Origin: JACPXH01 sp964409225
GTDB lineage: Bacteria > Patescibacteriota > Minisyncoccia > JACPXH01
Direction: 5' to 3'
DNA: 64,000 nucleotides
NCBI GenBank assembly: GCA_964409225.1
Contig: CAYPCM010000001.1
Location: forward strand, 45,801 to 109,800
The translations under genes and the position numbers were made by a program. The first letter of the stretch is position 1, and every line of letters begins with the position of its first letter. The notes beneath the pieces were generated by a model. The model had not been told where the DNA came from, made no database searches, and was given only the letters and a program-made list of their open reading frames with translations. Below are positions 16,551 to 24,494 of this stretch, in pieces.

Positions 16551-18257
16551 ATGTCAAACAGATTTAAATATCATAGAGTAATCATTGCCGCCGCAGTGAT
16601 TTTCAGCGGATTGTTTGCCGTGATCTTTTCAAATCCGGCGGAGGTCTACGCCGACAGGTGTATAGGCAATGATTGGTATGTTTACGGGCCGAACGGATCA
16701 GCTTGCGGATATACGGAAACATGCAATCCACCCGATCCAACTTGGTACCATCTTGATGAACCGCCCACGTATTTTGTAGCTTATCCTGGCGTGTACTTAT
16801 ATTGCACCTGGTTTGGCGCCGAGCAACTATCGGGGTGGACTTACGGCGCCCCTTATTGGTACCAAAAGCCGCAAAGGGTGCCACAATCCTGCGAATATCT
16901 TCAAACCAAAAACGATCCTCGATGCTTAGCTCCGTCGGGCGCCCCGGGCGCGCTTTCAACTTCATGCCCTATCCCGGGAACGAGCGCGACTGTTTCCTGG
17001 GGTTCTGTGCCTGGAGCTACCTACTACGCGTTGCGGGTAAATAATACCGCTGACGGGTGGGATGGAAGTTGTTCGTCACCCCAAGGCGATCTTTGTTCAA
17101 ATGTTTTCGGTACGGGGTACACCTTTACCTCGCGAGCAGGTAATACCTATGGTTGGTGGGTGCATGCCTGCAATAGTAATGGGTGTAGTAGTCCAGCCAA
17201 CGGACCAAACTTCACTTGCTCCTCGGCTCCTATTCGTCCTTCTATCCCCGGTACGCCTTCGGTTTCTCCCAATCCCAGTAACGTAGGGGACACCCTTAGT
17301 TTTTTTTGGGGAGCCGCAAGCGGCGCGACCTCTTATGTAGTTGATACTCAAAGCGGGACGTGTATTTCTGAAGGATGTTTTCCCGGAGATAGGACTACTA
17401 TGACTAGCAGTGGATATTCTGCCGGTGCTAATTGGGTAAGGGTTAAGGCCTGTAATTCCAGTGGTTGCAGTTCTTATTCCCCTCAAACCAATTTTACGGT
17501 GAATTCGCCTCCGCCGCCACCGCCGCAGAATTTGCGGATTACGCCGGCAGGCACCCAGAGGCACGGCGATGTTGCGACGATCCAGTGGGATCCGGTTAGC
17601 GGAGCGACGTCCTACCTTTTCTTTTCCTCTTGGCCGGTTTGCGTCAGCGGTTGTCAGCTTGCCGGAACGCAGGTTGGCCCAGGAGTAAACACATCGGTTG
17701 GTTCGGGCACCCATTCGTTCTGGGTCAAGGCCTGCAACGCCACCGGTTGCGGAGGTTCGACGATCCCGGTGTACTTTGCGGTTCAATCGAACAACGCCGC
17801 GTTCGTGTCGCAGAAAATCAATAATCAGTCCAACCCCATCTCCTTTAACGTCCCGCCTGGTCAGACGACTTTCAGCGTGGAGCTGACGTTCCAGAATACC
17901 GGGGACGCAACATGGGACAATCCGGGGGGATACGTGCTTAGAAGCAAGAACCCGGACGGGAATACCACGTGGGGTAGTTCCGAGGTGCAGCTTGTTCCTT
18001 CGGCTGCAGATCGGACGACGGTTTTAAAGAATCAGCAGGTTAAGTTCTCTGGACCAGTTCCGGCGCCGACGAACCCCGGCACCTACCAATTCCAGTGGCA
18101 GATGTATCGCAAGACGACAACCGCGGGCTTCCCGGACTACGGGTATTTCGGTACTGCCTCGACGAACGTGACCATCACCGTGCCGGGTCCGGTATCAGCC
18201 CAGCCGATCAGGGTGCAACTCCAGATTCGCGCCAAACAGCATTTGCCGATTCAGTAA
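16551..18257 (+). CDS. Secreted fibronectin-like protein with NBR1-type Ig domain
   Basis: 568 residues. Signal peptide VIIAAAVIFSGLFAVIFS, cleaved near VYAD. A Cys/Trp/Tyr-rich N-terminal domain (35-130) is followed by three fibronectin-like repeats, each with G-A-T-x-Y/S-Y and ending in (V/W)KACN(S/A)(S/T)GC(S/G). The C-terminal about 420-550 (FSVELTFQNTGDATWDN, then PGTYQFQWQM) matches NBR1-like or CARDB-type Ig domains. The paired Cys in each repeat suggest disulfides outside the cell. Last gene of the surface operon. Confidence 0.72.
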   Translation: MSNRFKYHRVIIAAAVIFSGLFAVIFSNPAEVYADRCIGNDWYVYGPNGSACGYTETCNPPDPTWYHLDEPPTYFVAYPGVYLYCTWFGAEQLSGWTYGAPYWYQKPQRVPQSCEYLQTKNDPRCLAPSGAPGALSTSCPIPGTSATVSWGSVPGATYYALRVNNTADGWDGSCSSPQGDLCSNVFGTGYTFTSRAGNTYGWWVHACNSNGCSSPANGPNFTCSSAPIRPSIPGTPSVSPNPSNVGDTLSFFWGAASGATSYVVDTQSGTCISEGCFPGDRTTMTSSGYSAGANWVRVKACNSSGCSSYSPQTNFTVNSPPPPPPQNLRITPAGTQRHGDVATIQWDPVSGATSYLFFSSWPVCVSGCQLAGTQVGPGVNTSVGSGTHSFWVKACNATGCGGSTIPVYFAVQSNNAAFVSQKINNQSNPISFNVPPGQTTFSVELTFQNTGDATWDNPGGYVLRSKNPDGNTTWGSSEVQLVPSAADRTTVLKNQQVKFSGPVPAPTNPGTYQFQWQMYRKTTTAGFPDYGYFGTASTNVTITVPGPVSAQPIRVQLQIRAKQHLPIQ

Positions 18258-18327
18258 GCACATTCTCGGTTCAGTATTCGGAAGGTCTCTGCGCTAGCAG
18301 GCCTTTTCGACGTGTGCGAATGTCCAC

Positions 18328-18374
18328 TTGACTGCCGCCGGTGGATGGCTATACTGGAGCTATAACAGTACTGT
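18328..18374 (+). promoter_or_regulatory. Promoter and operator of a Phd/RelE locus
   Basis: TTGACT (18328-18333), 16 nt, TATACT (18350-18355), followed by the perfect palindrome ACAGTACTGT (18365-18374) at about the start of transcription. The position suits repression by the antitoxin encoded at 18416. Confidence 0.6.
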
Positions 18375-18415
18375 ATCACCCCCGAAAAGGGAGGGCGAAT
18401 ATTGGGATACAATCT

Positions 18416-18733
18416 ATGCCCAAAGAGGTGAGCGCCCTCAAGATGCGCCACAATCTGGGAGAGATCTTGAATCAGGTCGCCAACCAGCGGCTCCGCTTTG
18501 TGGTGAAGCGCGCCGGCATCCCCGCGGCAATCCTCATGAGCATCCAGGACTACGAGGACTTGGAGGACCTGGTCGAAACAGCCGTCGAGGAGGCGGGTCC
18601 CAAGTTCCAGCGGAGTTTGCTCGAGGGTCGTAAGGCCATTGACGCGGGCCGCTTCACGACCGCGGCGGATCTACGGCGGGACTTGCGGCGGAAAGAGGCG
18701 AAGGTGCGCCGGACGGGGAAAAGGAGCCGCTAA
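18416..18733 (+). CDS. Phd/YefM-type antitoxin (partner toxin broken)
   Basis: 105 residues from ATG 18416. MPKEVSALKMRHNLGEILNQV then LRFVVKRAGIPAAILMSIQDYEDLEDL is the Phd/YefM fold, followed by a basic toxin-binding tail. The start is set by a promoter and operator just upstream. The gene is intact while the toxin frame downstream carries a stop codon, a state in which the antitoxin may persist as an orphan repressor. Confidence 0.8.
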   Translation: MPKEVSALKMRHNLGEILNQVANQRLRFVVKRAGIPAAILMSIQDYEDLEDLVETAVEEAGPKFQRSLLEGRKAIDAGRFTTAADLRRDLRRKEAKVRRTGKRSR

Positions 18734-18747
18734 GTCCGCTCGAGCGC

Positions 18748-18999
18748 ATGGCCTTCACCCTCCGGTATGCGCCGCAGGCCCGCAAGGATTTCGGTCGCTT
18801 GGATGTCGAGACGCTCCGGCGTATTCTCGCCGCGCTGTAAGAGCTCTGTGCGAACCCGCACACAGGCGGGATTCTGCGGGGCAAGAAGGTGGGCCGGCGT
18901 AAATTCAGGGTTGGCGACTACCGGATTCGTTATGACATCGTCGGCCAGTACGTGGACATCTATCGGGTGCGCCACCGACGGGAGGTATATCGGGATTGA
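18748..18999 (+). pseudogene. RelE-type toxin interrupted by an in-frame TAA
   Basis: The frame from ATG 18748 reads MAFTLRYAPQARKDFGRLD, a typical RelE start, then meets TAA at 18838-18840 (codon 31). It continues in the same frame with ELCANPHTGGILRGKKVG and KFRVGDYRIRYDIVG to TGA at 18997-18999. All core RelE elements are present on both sides and total length (84 codons) is normal. By family pattern the stop replaces a charged or polar residue of the second helix. It looks like a recent nonsense mutation or a base-call error, rather than decay. Confidence 0.8.
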
Positions 19000-19078
19000 G
19001 AAATGTCCGGTCCGCTGGCGAAAAACCATTAATAGGAGGGTCTGACCCTACTATTACAAGAGGAGATTTTTTGGAGTT

Positions 19079-19540
19079 ATGAAGCGTACGGACGCGCCCC
19101 AACTAATCATTCATGCCGATGGCGGCTCACGGGGCAACCCCGGGCCGGCGGCGTTGGGCGTGGTCATTGAGCCGGCGGCTGGTTCGGATCTTAAACCGGG
19201 TCGGAAAGAATACGCCGAATACTTAGGCGAGCTTACGAACAACGAAGCCGAATACCGCGCGCTTATTTTTGCCCTGAAAAAAGCCAAACAGCTTTATGGC
19301 AAAGACAAAATTGCCAAGGCGGCGGTGGAGGTGCGAATGGATTCTGAGCTGGTGGTCAAGCACCTCAACGCCGAATATAAAATTGAGGACGAAAAGCTCC
19401 AGCCGTTATTTCTTGAAGCGTGGAATCTGAGGCAGGATTTCGGTTCGGTGCGCCTTATCGCCGTCCCGCGTCAGAACAACCGCCGGGCGGATGCGTTGGT
19501 GAACCGCGTGCTCGACCAGCAGGGGAGTCGGCTGCTCTAG
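19079..19540 (+). CDS. Ribonuclease HI-family protein
   Basis: 153 residues. The RNase HI catalytic carboxylates are in place: IIHADGGSRGNPGPAALG (first Asp), LTNNEAEYRALIFAL (Glu), VRMDSELVVKHL (second Asp) and the late RRADALVNRVLD (final Asp). The short form without the basic protrusion resembles the archaeal/RnhA-like class that degrades RNA in RNA-DNA hybrids. TTGGAG lies just before ATG 19079. It sits alone between two toxin-antitoxin loci. Confidence 0.88.
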   Translation: MKRTDAPQLIIHADGGSRGNPGPAALGVVIEPAAGSDLKPGRKEYAEYLGELTNNEAEYRALIFALKKAKQLYGKDKIAKAAVEVRMDSELVVKHLNAEYKIEDEKLQPLFLEAWNLRQDFGSVRLIAVPRQNNRRADALVNRVLDQQGSRLL

Positions 19541-19571
19541 TCCACTCTCATCTTGATTATTGATGGGTTTA

Positions 19572-19596
19572 AGTATATACTTTGTGTATACATACT
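19572..19596 (+). promoter_or_regulatory. Likely MazE operator
   Basis: AGTATATAC-TTTGT-GTATACATACT is a near-perfect inverted repeat ending 5 bp before the mazE-like ATG; AbrB-fold antitoxins typically autorepress at such sites. Confidence 0.5.
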
Positions 19597-19601
19597 TTGT
19601 T

Positions 19602-19844
19602 ATGAGCACCAAAGTTCAAAAATGGGGCAACAGTCTTGCCGTGCGGCTGCCGAAAGAAGTCGCCGTTAAGTTTGGTTTGAAAGAGGGGGCGGTAGTCCAA
19701 ATCGTGCCGTCGGTGAAAAACATTATCTTGAAACCCGTTTCCAGGAAAAGGTTAACATTGCGGGATCTCGTGGGGGAAATTACCCCCAAGAATAGGCACG
19801 ACGAGGTTTCGTGGGGTAAACCCCGCGGTAGAGAAGTATGGTAG
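19602..19844 (+). CDS. mazE: MazE-type AbrB/SpoVT antitoxin
   Basis: 80 residues from ATG 19602. The swapped-hairpin AbrB fold is clear: VQKWGNSLAVRLPKEVAVKF then LKEGAVVQIVPSVKNIILKP. The acidic/aromatic tail (DEVSWGKPRGREVW) is the usual MazF-binding segment. The gene overlaps the toxin gene by 7 bp. Confidence 0.88.
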   Translation: MSTKVQKWGNSLAVRLPKEVAVKFGLKEGAVVQIVPSVKNIILKPVSRKRLTLRDLVGEITPKNRHDEVSWGKPRGREVW

Positions 19845-20176
19845 CTAGAAATTATATCCCCGGCCGAGGCGATGTAGTGTGGGCGGACTTTGATCCGGTT
19901 AGGGGCCACGAAGAGCAAGGCCGCCGACCCGCTTTCGCCGTTTCTTCGCTCGAATACAATTCGCGTTCCGGCCTCGTTCTGTTGTGTCCGATAACTTCCA
20001 AACCCAAAGGATATCCGTTTGAGGTGGCGATAAATCTGGCGAAGATTAAGGGAGTAATTCTGGCCGATCAGGTTCGCAGCGTTGACCGGAGTAAACGCAG
20101 AATCAAGTTCATAGCCAAGGCGGACTATTCGGTGCTTGAGAAAGTGCGGGAAAGGTTGGCGTTACTGATAAATTAG
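19838..20176 (+). CDS. mazF: MazF/PemK-family endoribonuclease toxin
   Basis: 112 residues. The PemK/MazF fold shows in YIPGRGDVVWADFDPVRGHE, then RRPAFAVSSLEYN, LLCPITSKPKGYPFEV and ILADQVRSVDRSKRR. The R in the first loop-region pair and the late T-S/D-Q segments match the family's active site. It is expected to cleave mRNA at short sequence motifs when not bound by MazE. Confidence 0.9.
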   Translation: MVARNYIPGRGDVVWADFDPVRGHEEQGRRPAFAVSSLEYNSRSGLVLLCPITSKPKGYPFEVAINLAKIKGVILADQVRSVDRSKRRIKFIAKADYSVLEKVRERLALLIN

Positions 20177-20178
20177 AT

Positions 20179-20385
20179 ATGGTTAAGGTTAGGGTTCATC
20201 AGCAAAGAGACGTTCCCGAACAGCACCTTCCGATCAGGAAAGAGGATAAACATTCTCGCATTGCCGCCTTGTTTCCTGCGGTGGGCGTGATGTTTTCTCC
20301 TCGCGATATCGAAGAAGTGGTATCAGAAATTCGGAGTAACGGACACGATGCAACCCTTGATCAGCGCGCGAGTAAACTTTTCTGA
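20179..20385 (+). CDS. Small hypothetical protein after MazF
   Basis: 68 residues, starting 2 bp after the mazF stop, so probably in the same transcript. Composition is polar, with the segment IAALFPAVGVMFSPRDIEEVVSEIRSNG. No family recognised. It ends just before the RNase P RNA promoter. Confidence 0.4.
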   Translation: MVKVRVHQQRDVPEQHLPIRKEDKHSRIAALFPAVGVMFSPRDIEEVVSEIRSNGHDATLDQRASKLF

Positions 20386-20389
20386 GCCA

Positions 20390-20418
20390 TTGACAAGCGA
20401 AAATAACCGCAGTATACT
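20390..20418 (+). promoter_or_regulatory. Consensus promoter for RNase P RNA
   Basis: TTGACA (20390-20395), 17-bp spacer, TATACT (20413-20418). Transcription would start at about 20425, exactly at the P1 helix of the RNA. Confidence 0.85.
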
Positions 20419-20490
20419 TCCGATGCCAAGTGGATTGGATAGTCGCGCTCATTGAAATTTCAGTGGGTGAGGAAAGTCCGAACACCCCAG

Positions 20491-20654
20491 CCGATGCGCG
20501 GCATCGGAAATTCGAAGCTCGAATTTCGAATTTCGAAACAAATTCAAAATTCCAAATACAAATGTTCCAAACGTTTGGAATTTGGGATATTGGGTATTGT
20601 GATTTGTTTCGAATTTCGAATTTCGGATTTCGTGCTTCCGCTGCTGCGCAGCGG
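20491..20654. repeat. Palindromic element D inside RNase P RNA, copy 1
   Basis: Structure: a small hairpin (CCGATGC / GCATCGG), a long AT-rich inverted repeat centred on TTCCAAACGTTTGGAA, then a second small hairpin (CCGCTGC / GCAGCGG). The core 20527-20611 differs from copy 2 at one position by my reading. It falls between conserved blocks I and II of the RNA. Confidence 0.85.
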
Positions 20655-20816
20655 CTGGAAGTAGGCAGTCGCTAACGGCGACCGGGAGCAGCTTGTTTCA
20701 TCGGCGCGGTTCACGAATTGTTGCACGTAGCGCATTCGTGACTATGTGCGACATTGACTGCGTTTAAGGATACGAGCGAAGCCCAGGGAAAGTGCCACAG
20801 AGACATATACCGCCTG

Positions 20817-20974
20817 CCGATGCTTCGCATCGGGAAACTCGAAATTCGAATTTCGAAACAAATTCAAAATTCCAAATACCAATGTTCCAAACGTTTGGAA
20901 TTTGGGATATTGGGTATTGTGATTTGTTTCGGATTTCGTGCTTCGGATTTGGGATTTCCGCTGCGAAGCAGCGG
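20817..20974. repeat. Palindromic element D inside RNase P RNA, copy 2
   Basis: Same arrangement as copy 1: small hairpin (20817-20833), long inverted repeat with core 20847-20931, small hairpin (20958-20974). It occupies the P12 helix position, between ATACCGCC and GGTAAGGGTGAAA. Confidence 0.85.
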
Positions 20975-21347
20975 TTGGTAAGGGTGAAAAGAGTGGGTTC
21001 GCCTTCGTTCCGCTTTCGCGGAACTTCGGCGGAATAAACCCGCCTTCATGCGCCAGCGCGCCGGAAGGTGTGGTGAACGTAAGAGCCCACAGTTCTCGCA
21101 GGTGACTGTGAGAAGAGGAAAACCCTGCCTGGTGCAAGGTCAGCGTTTCCTCGGCAGATTTCGTCTGCCGCGGGATTCGAAAAGTTAGACCGCTAGAGGC
21201 CGCGAGCAATCGCGGTCCCAGATAGATGGCTATCAGGGCGTGCGGCCTGTAAACCCCTCCCCAGTTTGCAAAACAAACTGGGGAGGGGGAGGAAGGGCCG
21301 CACTCCTTACAGAATTCGGCTTATAGATCCACTTGACGCCAAAAATT

Positions 21348-21368
21348 CCGCCAGCCGGCGGTTTTTTT
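21348..21368 (+). terminator. Terminator of the RNase P RNA gene
   Basis: CCGCC-AGCC-GGCGG stem followed by seven T residues. Confidence 0.9.
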
Positions 21369-21419
21369 GGTTTGAGCGCGCATTGCGTTTTTAAAGAGAA
21401 TCTGCTTAAAATACCAGCA

Positions 21420-22847
21420 ATGAAGCGCATTCAACTCTTGTTTACGGCGCTTTTGGTCCCGCTCGATTATGTGGCCTTGCTATTGGCCGGCATAGCGGTT
21501 TACTCCTTGCGCACCGGCGAAGTCGGTCGGGCTGTCATTGGGCCGGTTTTGTTTGCGGCGCGCGTGCCTTTTGAGCGGTATTTTGCGCTGGTGGCCGGTG
21601 TGGCGGCTATTTGGCTTGCGGCGTTTGCATTCATCGGTCTTTATCGGTTTGAGACAACCAAAAAGCCGGTCGAAGAATTCACCAAAATTGTCATTGGCTC
21701 GACCGCCGGCATAATGACCGTCATTTTCTATATGTTCTTTCGTCAGGAAATTTTTGATTCGCGGTTTCTGGTGCTGGCGGGTTGGGTGGCGGGGATTTTA
21801 GCGGTGACGCTGGGTCGTTTTCTCATGCGCGCGATATCGCGGTCTTTGCTTATTCGTTACCAAATCGGCGCGCATAAAGTTTTGGTGATTGGCCGGGACG
21901 AAGTGTCGCGGGCGGTGGTGGCGGCCATACGCAGCGATCCAGAATCCGGTTATGTCATCGTCAAGCACTTGTTTGAGCCGAACATCGTCGCGGTGGCGGC
22001 GTCAGTTGGCAATCCCGGCGCGGACGAGATTATTTTGACCGATCCGGACTGGCCGAGGGAACGCATCATAGAACTCATCGATTATGCGACTGATAAGCGC
22101 CTTGCCTTCAAGTTCGTGCCGAATCTGTTTCAAACGCTCACAGCCAATGTCGCCTTTGAAACAGTGGGCGGGGTGCCGCTCGTTGAGTTCAAGCGGTCTC
22201 GGCTTGACGGCTGGGGGCGAATCGCCAAAAGAAGCATCGACATATTCGGCGCTTTTGGCGGCTTCGTCGTGTTGGCGCCGGTAGCGGCGGTTATTGCGCT
22301 CGCAATCAAATTGGAATCGCCCGGCCCGGTCATTTATCGCAACCGTCGCGTGGGGCCTCGGGGCGAATTTGAAACGTTTAAGTTTCGCACGATGAAGCTT
22401 GAGTATTGCACCGATGAGCGTTATCCCAACTGGCGCCGGGCGCGCGAGTTTGAGGCGAAGCTCGTAGCCGAACGCAGCCGTAGGCGCGGGCCGGTGTTCA
22501 AAATTATGGACGATCCGCGCCGCACCCGAGTTGGCCGTTTCCTTGAGCGCACCAGCTTAGATGAGCTGCCGCAGTTTGTGAACGTGTGGCGCGGGCACAT
22601 GTCGCTGGTGGGACCGAGACCCCACATGCCTCGGGAGGTTGAGCGTTACGCGAGGCATCATCAGTTGGTGTTTAATGTAAAGCCCGGCATAACGGGTTTG
22701 GCGCAAACCTCGGGCCGTTCAGACCTCGATTTTGAAGACGAAATAAAACTCGATCTCTACTACATGGAGCACTGGTCGCTCAAATTAGATTTTGCCATTT
22801 TGCTTAAGACGCCGTTTGTGATGTTTTTTAGGCGCCACCGGAACTAA
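21420..22847 (+). CDS. Polyprenyl-phosphate sugar-1-phosphate transferase (WbaP-like)
   Basis: 475 residues from ATG 21420; the frame extends upstream but through the rnpB terminator. The N-terminal half has four or five membrane helices (residues about 5-160), then a nucleotide-binding-like domain (HKVLVIGRDEVSRAVVAAI). The C-terminal bacterial sugar-transferase domain starts near 285 (RSIDIFGAFGGFVVLAPVA) and has NRRVGPRGEFETFKFRTM, DELPQFVNVWRGHMSLVGPRP and ITGLAQTSGRSDLDFEDEI, the family's hallmark blocks. It loads the first sugar phosphate onto undecaprenyl phosphate for exopolysaccharide or glycan synthesis. First gene of the envelope cluster; a TAAAAT box 7 nt before ATG suggests a leaderless message. 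Confidence 0.9.
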   Translation: MKRIQLLFTALLVPLDYVALLLAGIAVYSLRTGEVGRAVIGPVLFAARVPFERYFALVAGVAAIWLAAFAFIGLYRFETTKKPVEEFTKIVIGSTAGIMTVIFYMFFRQEIFDSRFLVLAGWVAGILAVTLGRFLMRAISRSLLIRYQIGAHKVLVIGRDEVSRAVVAAIRSDPESGYVIVKHLFEPNIVAVAASVGNPGADEIILTDPDWPRERIIELIDYATDKRLAFKFVPNLFQTLTANVAFETVGGVPLVEFKRSRLDGWGRIAKRSIDIFGAFGGFVVLAPVAAVIALAIKLESPGPVIYRNRRVGPRGEFETFKFRTMKLEYCTDERYPNWRRAREFEAKLVAERSRRRGPVFKIMDDPRRTRVGRFLERTSLDELPQFVNVWRGHMSLVGPRPHMPREVERYARHHQLVFNVKPGITGLAQTSGRSDLDFEDEIKLDLYYMEHWSLKLDFAILLKTPFVMFFRRHRN

Positions 22848-22852
22848 TATCA

Positions 22853-23338
22853 AAAATCAAAAAGCAAAGAGCAAAAATACAGATCAAAAATTCTAAAATA
22901 CACAACGTGGATAAGAGCGAGCAACGGCGGGCATTCAAAGTGAGGATGTATCGTTACATCTTGTGGTTGGTGAAGTTTCTGAGCGCGTTGCCGAATGCAA
23001 CAGTCGTTCGAGAGATAGTGGGTCAATTGATGCGGAGCGGGACGAGCGTTGGCGCGAACTACTTTGAAGCACAGAGCGCCAGTTCGAAGAGAGAGTACCA
23101 GAATTTCTTTCGTTACTCCCTCAAATCTGCTAACGAGTCGCTCTTTTGGCTTGCGGTGCTGCGAGACGGCGGTTTTGTGGCGGAGCGTTTACAGGCTGAA
23201 TGCGCGTGGCTCTTACGGGAAACCAAAGAGTTTGCGAATATCTTTGCCGCAAGCATTCTCACCTTGAAGGGGAAGCGATAATCTTTCATTTTTACCTTGT
23301 ATTTTTGCTATTTGATTTTTTATTTTTGATATTGTAAT
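22853..23338. mobile_element. Inverted-repeat element carrying an S23 four-helix-bundle gene (family C)
   Basis: Left arm 22853-22897 (TATCAAAAATCAAAAAGCAA, then GAGCAAAAATACAGATC) is matched inverted at 23287-23333 (ATTTTTGCTATTTG, then TTATTTTTGATAT). The arms are AT-rich in a GC-rich neighbourhood and tightly enclose a single gene. The related hairpin at 63285-63380 lacks the gene. Placement between two glycan-synthesis genes indicates insertion into the cluster. Confidence 0.7.
22907..23281 (+). CDS. Four-helix-bundle protein, S23/IVP family
   Basis: 124 residues. The S23 pattern is clear: KVRMYRYILWLVKFLSALP, then VVREIVGQLMRSGTSVGANYFEAQSASSKREYQNFFRYSLKSANESLFWL, and ECAWLLRETKEFANIFAASI. 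These proteins are known from intervening sequences of 23S rRNA and are homologous to the Avd accessory protein of diversity-generating retroelements. Here the gene lies inside inverted repeats, apart from any rRNA. Molecular role unknown, perhaps nucleic-acid binding. Confidence 0.85.
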   Translation: MDKSEQRRAFKVRMYRYILWLVKFLSALPNATVVREIVGQLMRSGTSVGANYFEAQSASSKREYQNFFRYSLKSANESLFWLAVLRDGGFVAERLQAECAWLLRETKEFANIFAASILTLKGKR

Positions 23339-23339
23339 C

Positions 23340-24491
23340 ATGCGCGTTGCATTGGTTCACGACTACCTCACCCAATACGGCGGCTCTGAACGCGTACTCG
23401 GGGCGCTGTGCGAATTGTTTCCGGATGCGCCCATTTATACGCTTTTAAGCGATGATCGTCTTACCGGCGGGGCGTTTCGCCGCTGCGTTATCCGCACCAG
23501 TTTTCTGCAGCGTTGGCCTTTGGCACGCCGGCACCATCGGTTGTTTTTGCCGTTTATGCCGCTGGCAGCGGAATCGTTCAACCTAGCCGAATACGATCTT
23601 GTTATTTCCGATTCAGCCAGTTTTGCCAAGGGGGTTATTACCAAGCCCAGTACGCTGCACATAAACTATTGTCACACTCCCACTCGCTACCTGTGGCTGG
23701 ATTCGCACCGGCATGTCGCTGACTTTCCGGCGCCGCGCTTCGCCCGCCGGCTAATGCCAGCGGCTCTTACGTATTTGCGGCTGTGGGACATTGAGGCCGC
23801 AGGGCGAGTGGATTATTTCGTGGCCAATTCCCGGTGCGTGGCCGAGCGAATAAGAAAGTTTTACCGCCGCGAGGCCGCAGTAATTTATCCGCCGGTTTTT
23901 ACTGACCGCTTTCAGGTGGGCGGGCCGCCGCAGGGTGCATACCTCATGGTCGGGCGCCTTCTGCCGTATAAAAGTTTTGATATCGCCATTCACGCGTTTA
24001 ATCTCCTGCGCTATCCGCTCATTATCGTGGGCGACGGTCCGGAGCGCCGGCGCCTAGAGCGGCTGGCCGGGCCCACCGTCAATTTTCTCGGGCTTGTGTC
24101 AGACGCCGCGCTCCGGCGCTACTATCAGCATGCGGCCGGGTTTGTATTTGCGGGCGAGGATGATTTTGGCATTGCGCCGGTGGAAGCCATGGCGTGCGGA
24201 CGGCCCGTGATTGCGTATGGCGCCGGCGGGGCGCTGGAAACAGTGGTGGATGGCGTGACCGGCGTTTTCTTCAGCGAGCAAACGCCAGCGGCGATTGCAG
24301 CCGCGGTCAAGCGCGCCGAGCGACTTACGTTTTACCCCGAGCGTATCCGCGAGCACGCGCTAAGGTTTGATGCGGAGATTTTCAAGCGTGAGTTTCGTGG
24401 TTTTGTCGAAATCGCTTGGCAGACGTGGCAGGGCGTGCGGCGGGCTCCAATGCCGGTGCAGGCATCGTTTCCGATAGGGGTGTCTGCCTGA
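23340..24491 (+). CDS. GT4-family glycosyltransferase 1
   Basis: 383 residues. N-terminal Rossmann domain starts MRVALVHDYLTQYGGSERVL, a glycine-loop acceptor-side start typical of GT4 enzymes such as WbaZ-like mannosyltransferases. The C-terminal nucleotide-sugar domain has AYLMVGRLLPYKSFDIAIHA, FLGLVSDAALRRYY and FAGEDDFGIAPVEAMACGRP (E-x7-E motif). It likely adds a sugar to the lipid-linked intermediate made by the upstream transferase. It ends 3 bp before the next glycosyltransferase. Confidence 0.88.
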   Translation: MRVALVHDYLTQYGGSERVLGALCELFPDAPIYTLLSDDRLTGGAFRRCVIRTSFLQRWPLARRHHRLFLPFMPLAAESFNLAEYDLVISDSASFAKGVITKPSTLHINYCHTPTRYLWLDSHRHVADFPAPRFARRLMPAALTYLRLWDIEAAGRVDYFVANSRCVAERIRKFYRREAAVIYPPVFTDRFQVGGPPQGAYLMVGRLLPYKSFDIAIHAFNLLRYPLIIVGDGPERRRLERLAGPTVNFLGLVSDAALRRYYQHAAGFVFAGEDDFGIAPVEAMACGRPVIAYGAGGALETVVDGVTGVFFSEQTPAAIAAAVKRAERLTFYPERIREHALRFDAEIFKREFRGFVEIAWQTWQGVRRAPMPVQASFPIGVSA

Positions 24492-24494
24492 CGC

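Larger units (their letters stand above)
20425..21340 (+). ncRNA. rnpB: RNase P RNA, bacterial type, greatly expanded
   Basis: All five conserved blocks are present in order: GAGGAAAGTCC (20469-20479), AGTGCCACAGA with ATACCGCC (20791-20814), GGTAAGGGTGAAA (20977-20989), CCCAGATAGATGGCTATCA (21218-21236) and ACAGAATTCGGCTTAT (21309-21324). The ends pair to form P1: CAAGTGGAT (20427-20435) with ATCCACTTG (21327-21335). Usual length is 350-400 nt; here it is about 915. The excess comes mainly from two near-identical palindromic elements, one between blocks I and II and one in the P12 position between blocks II and III, plus extra helices at 20660-20790. A perfect promoter and terminator flank the gene. 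This RNA processes tRNA 5-prime ends. Confidence 0.92.

Noticed and set aside
20430..21049. Short ORFs in the RNase P region (e.g. 20430-20675, 20754-20981)
   Set aside because: They lie within the conserved structural RNA and its palindromic inserts; the shared peptide pieces simply reflect the repeated DNA.
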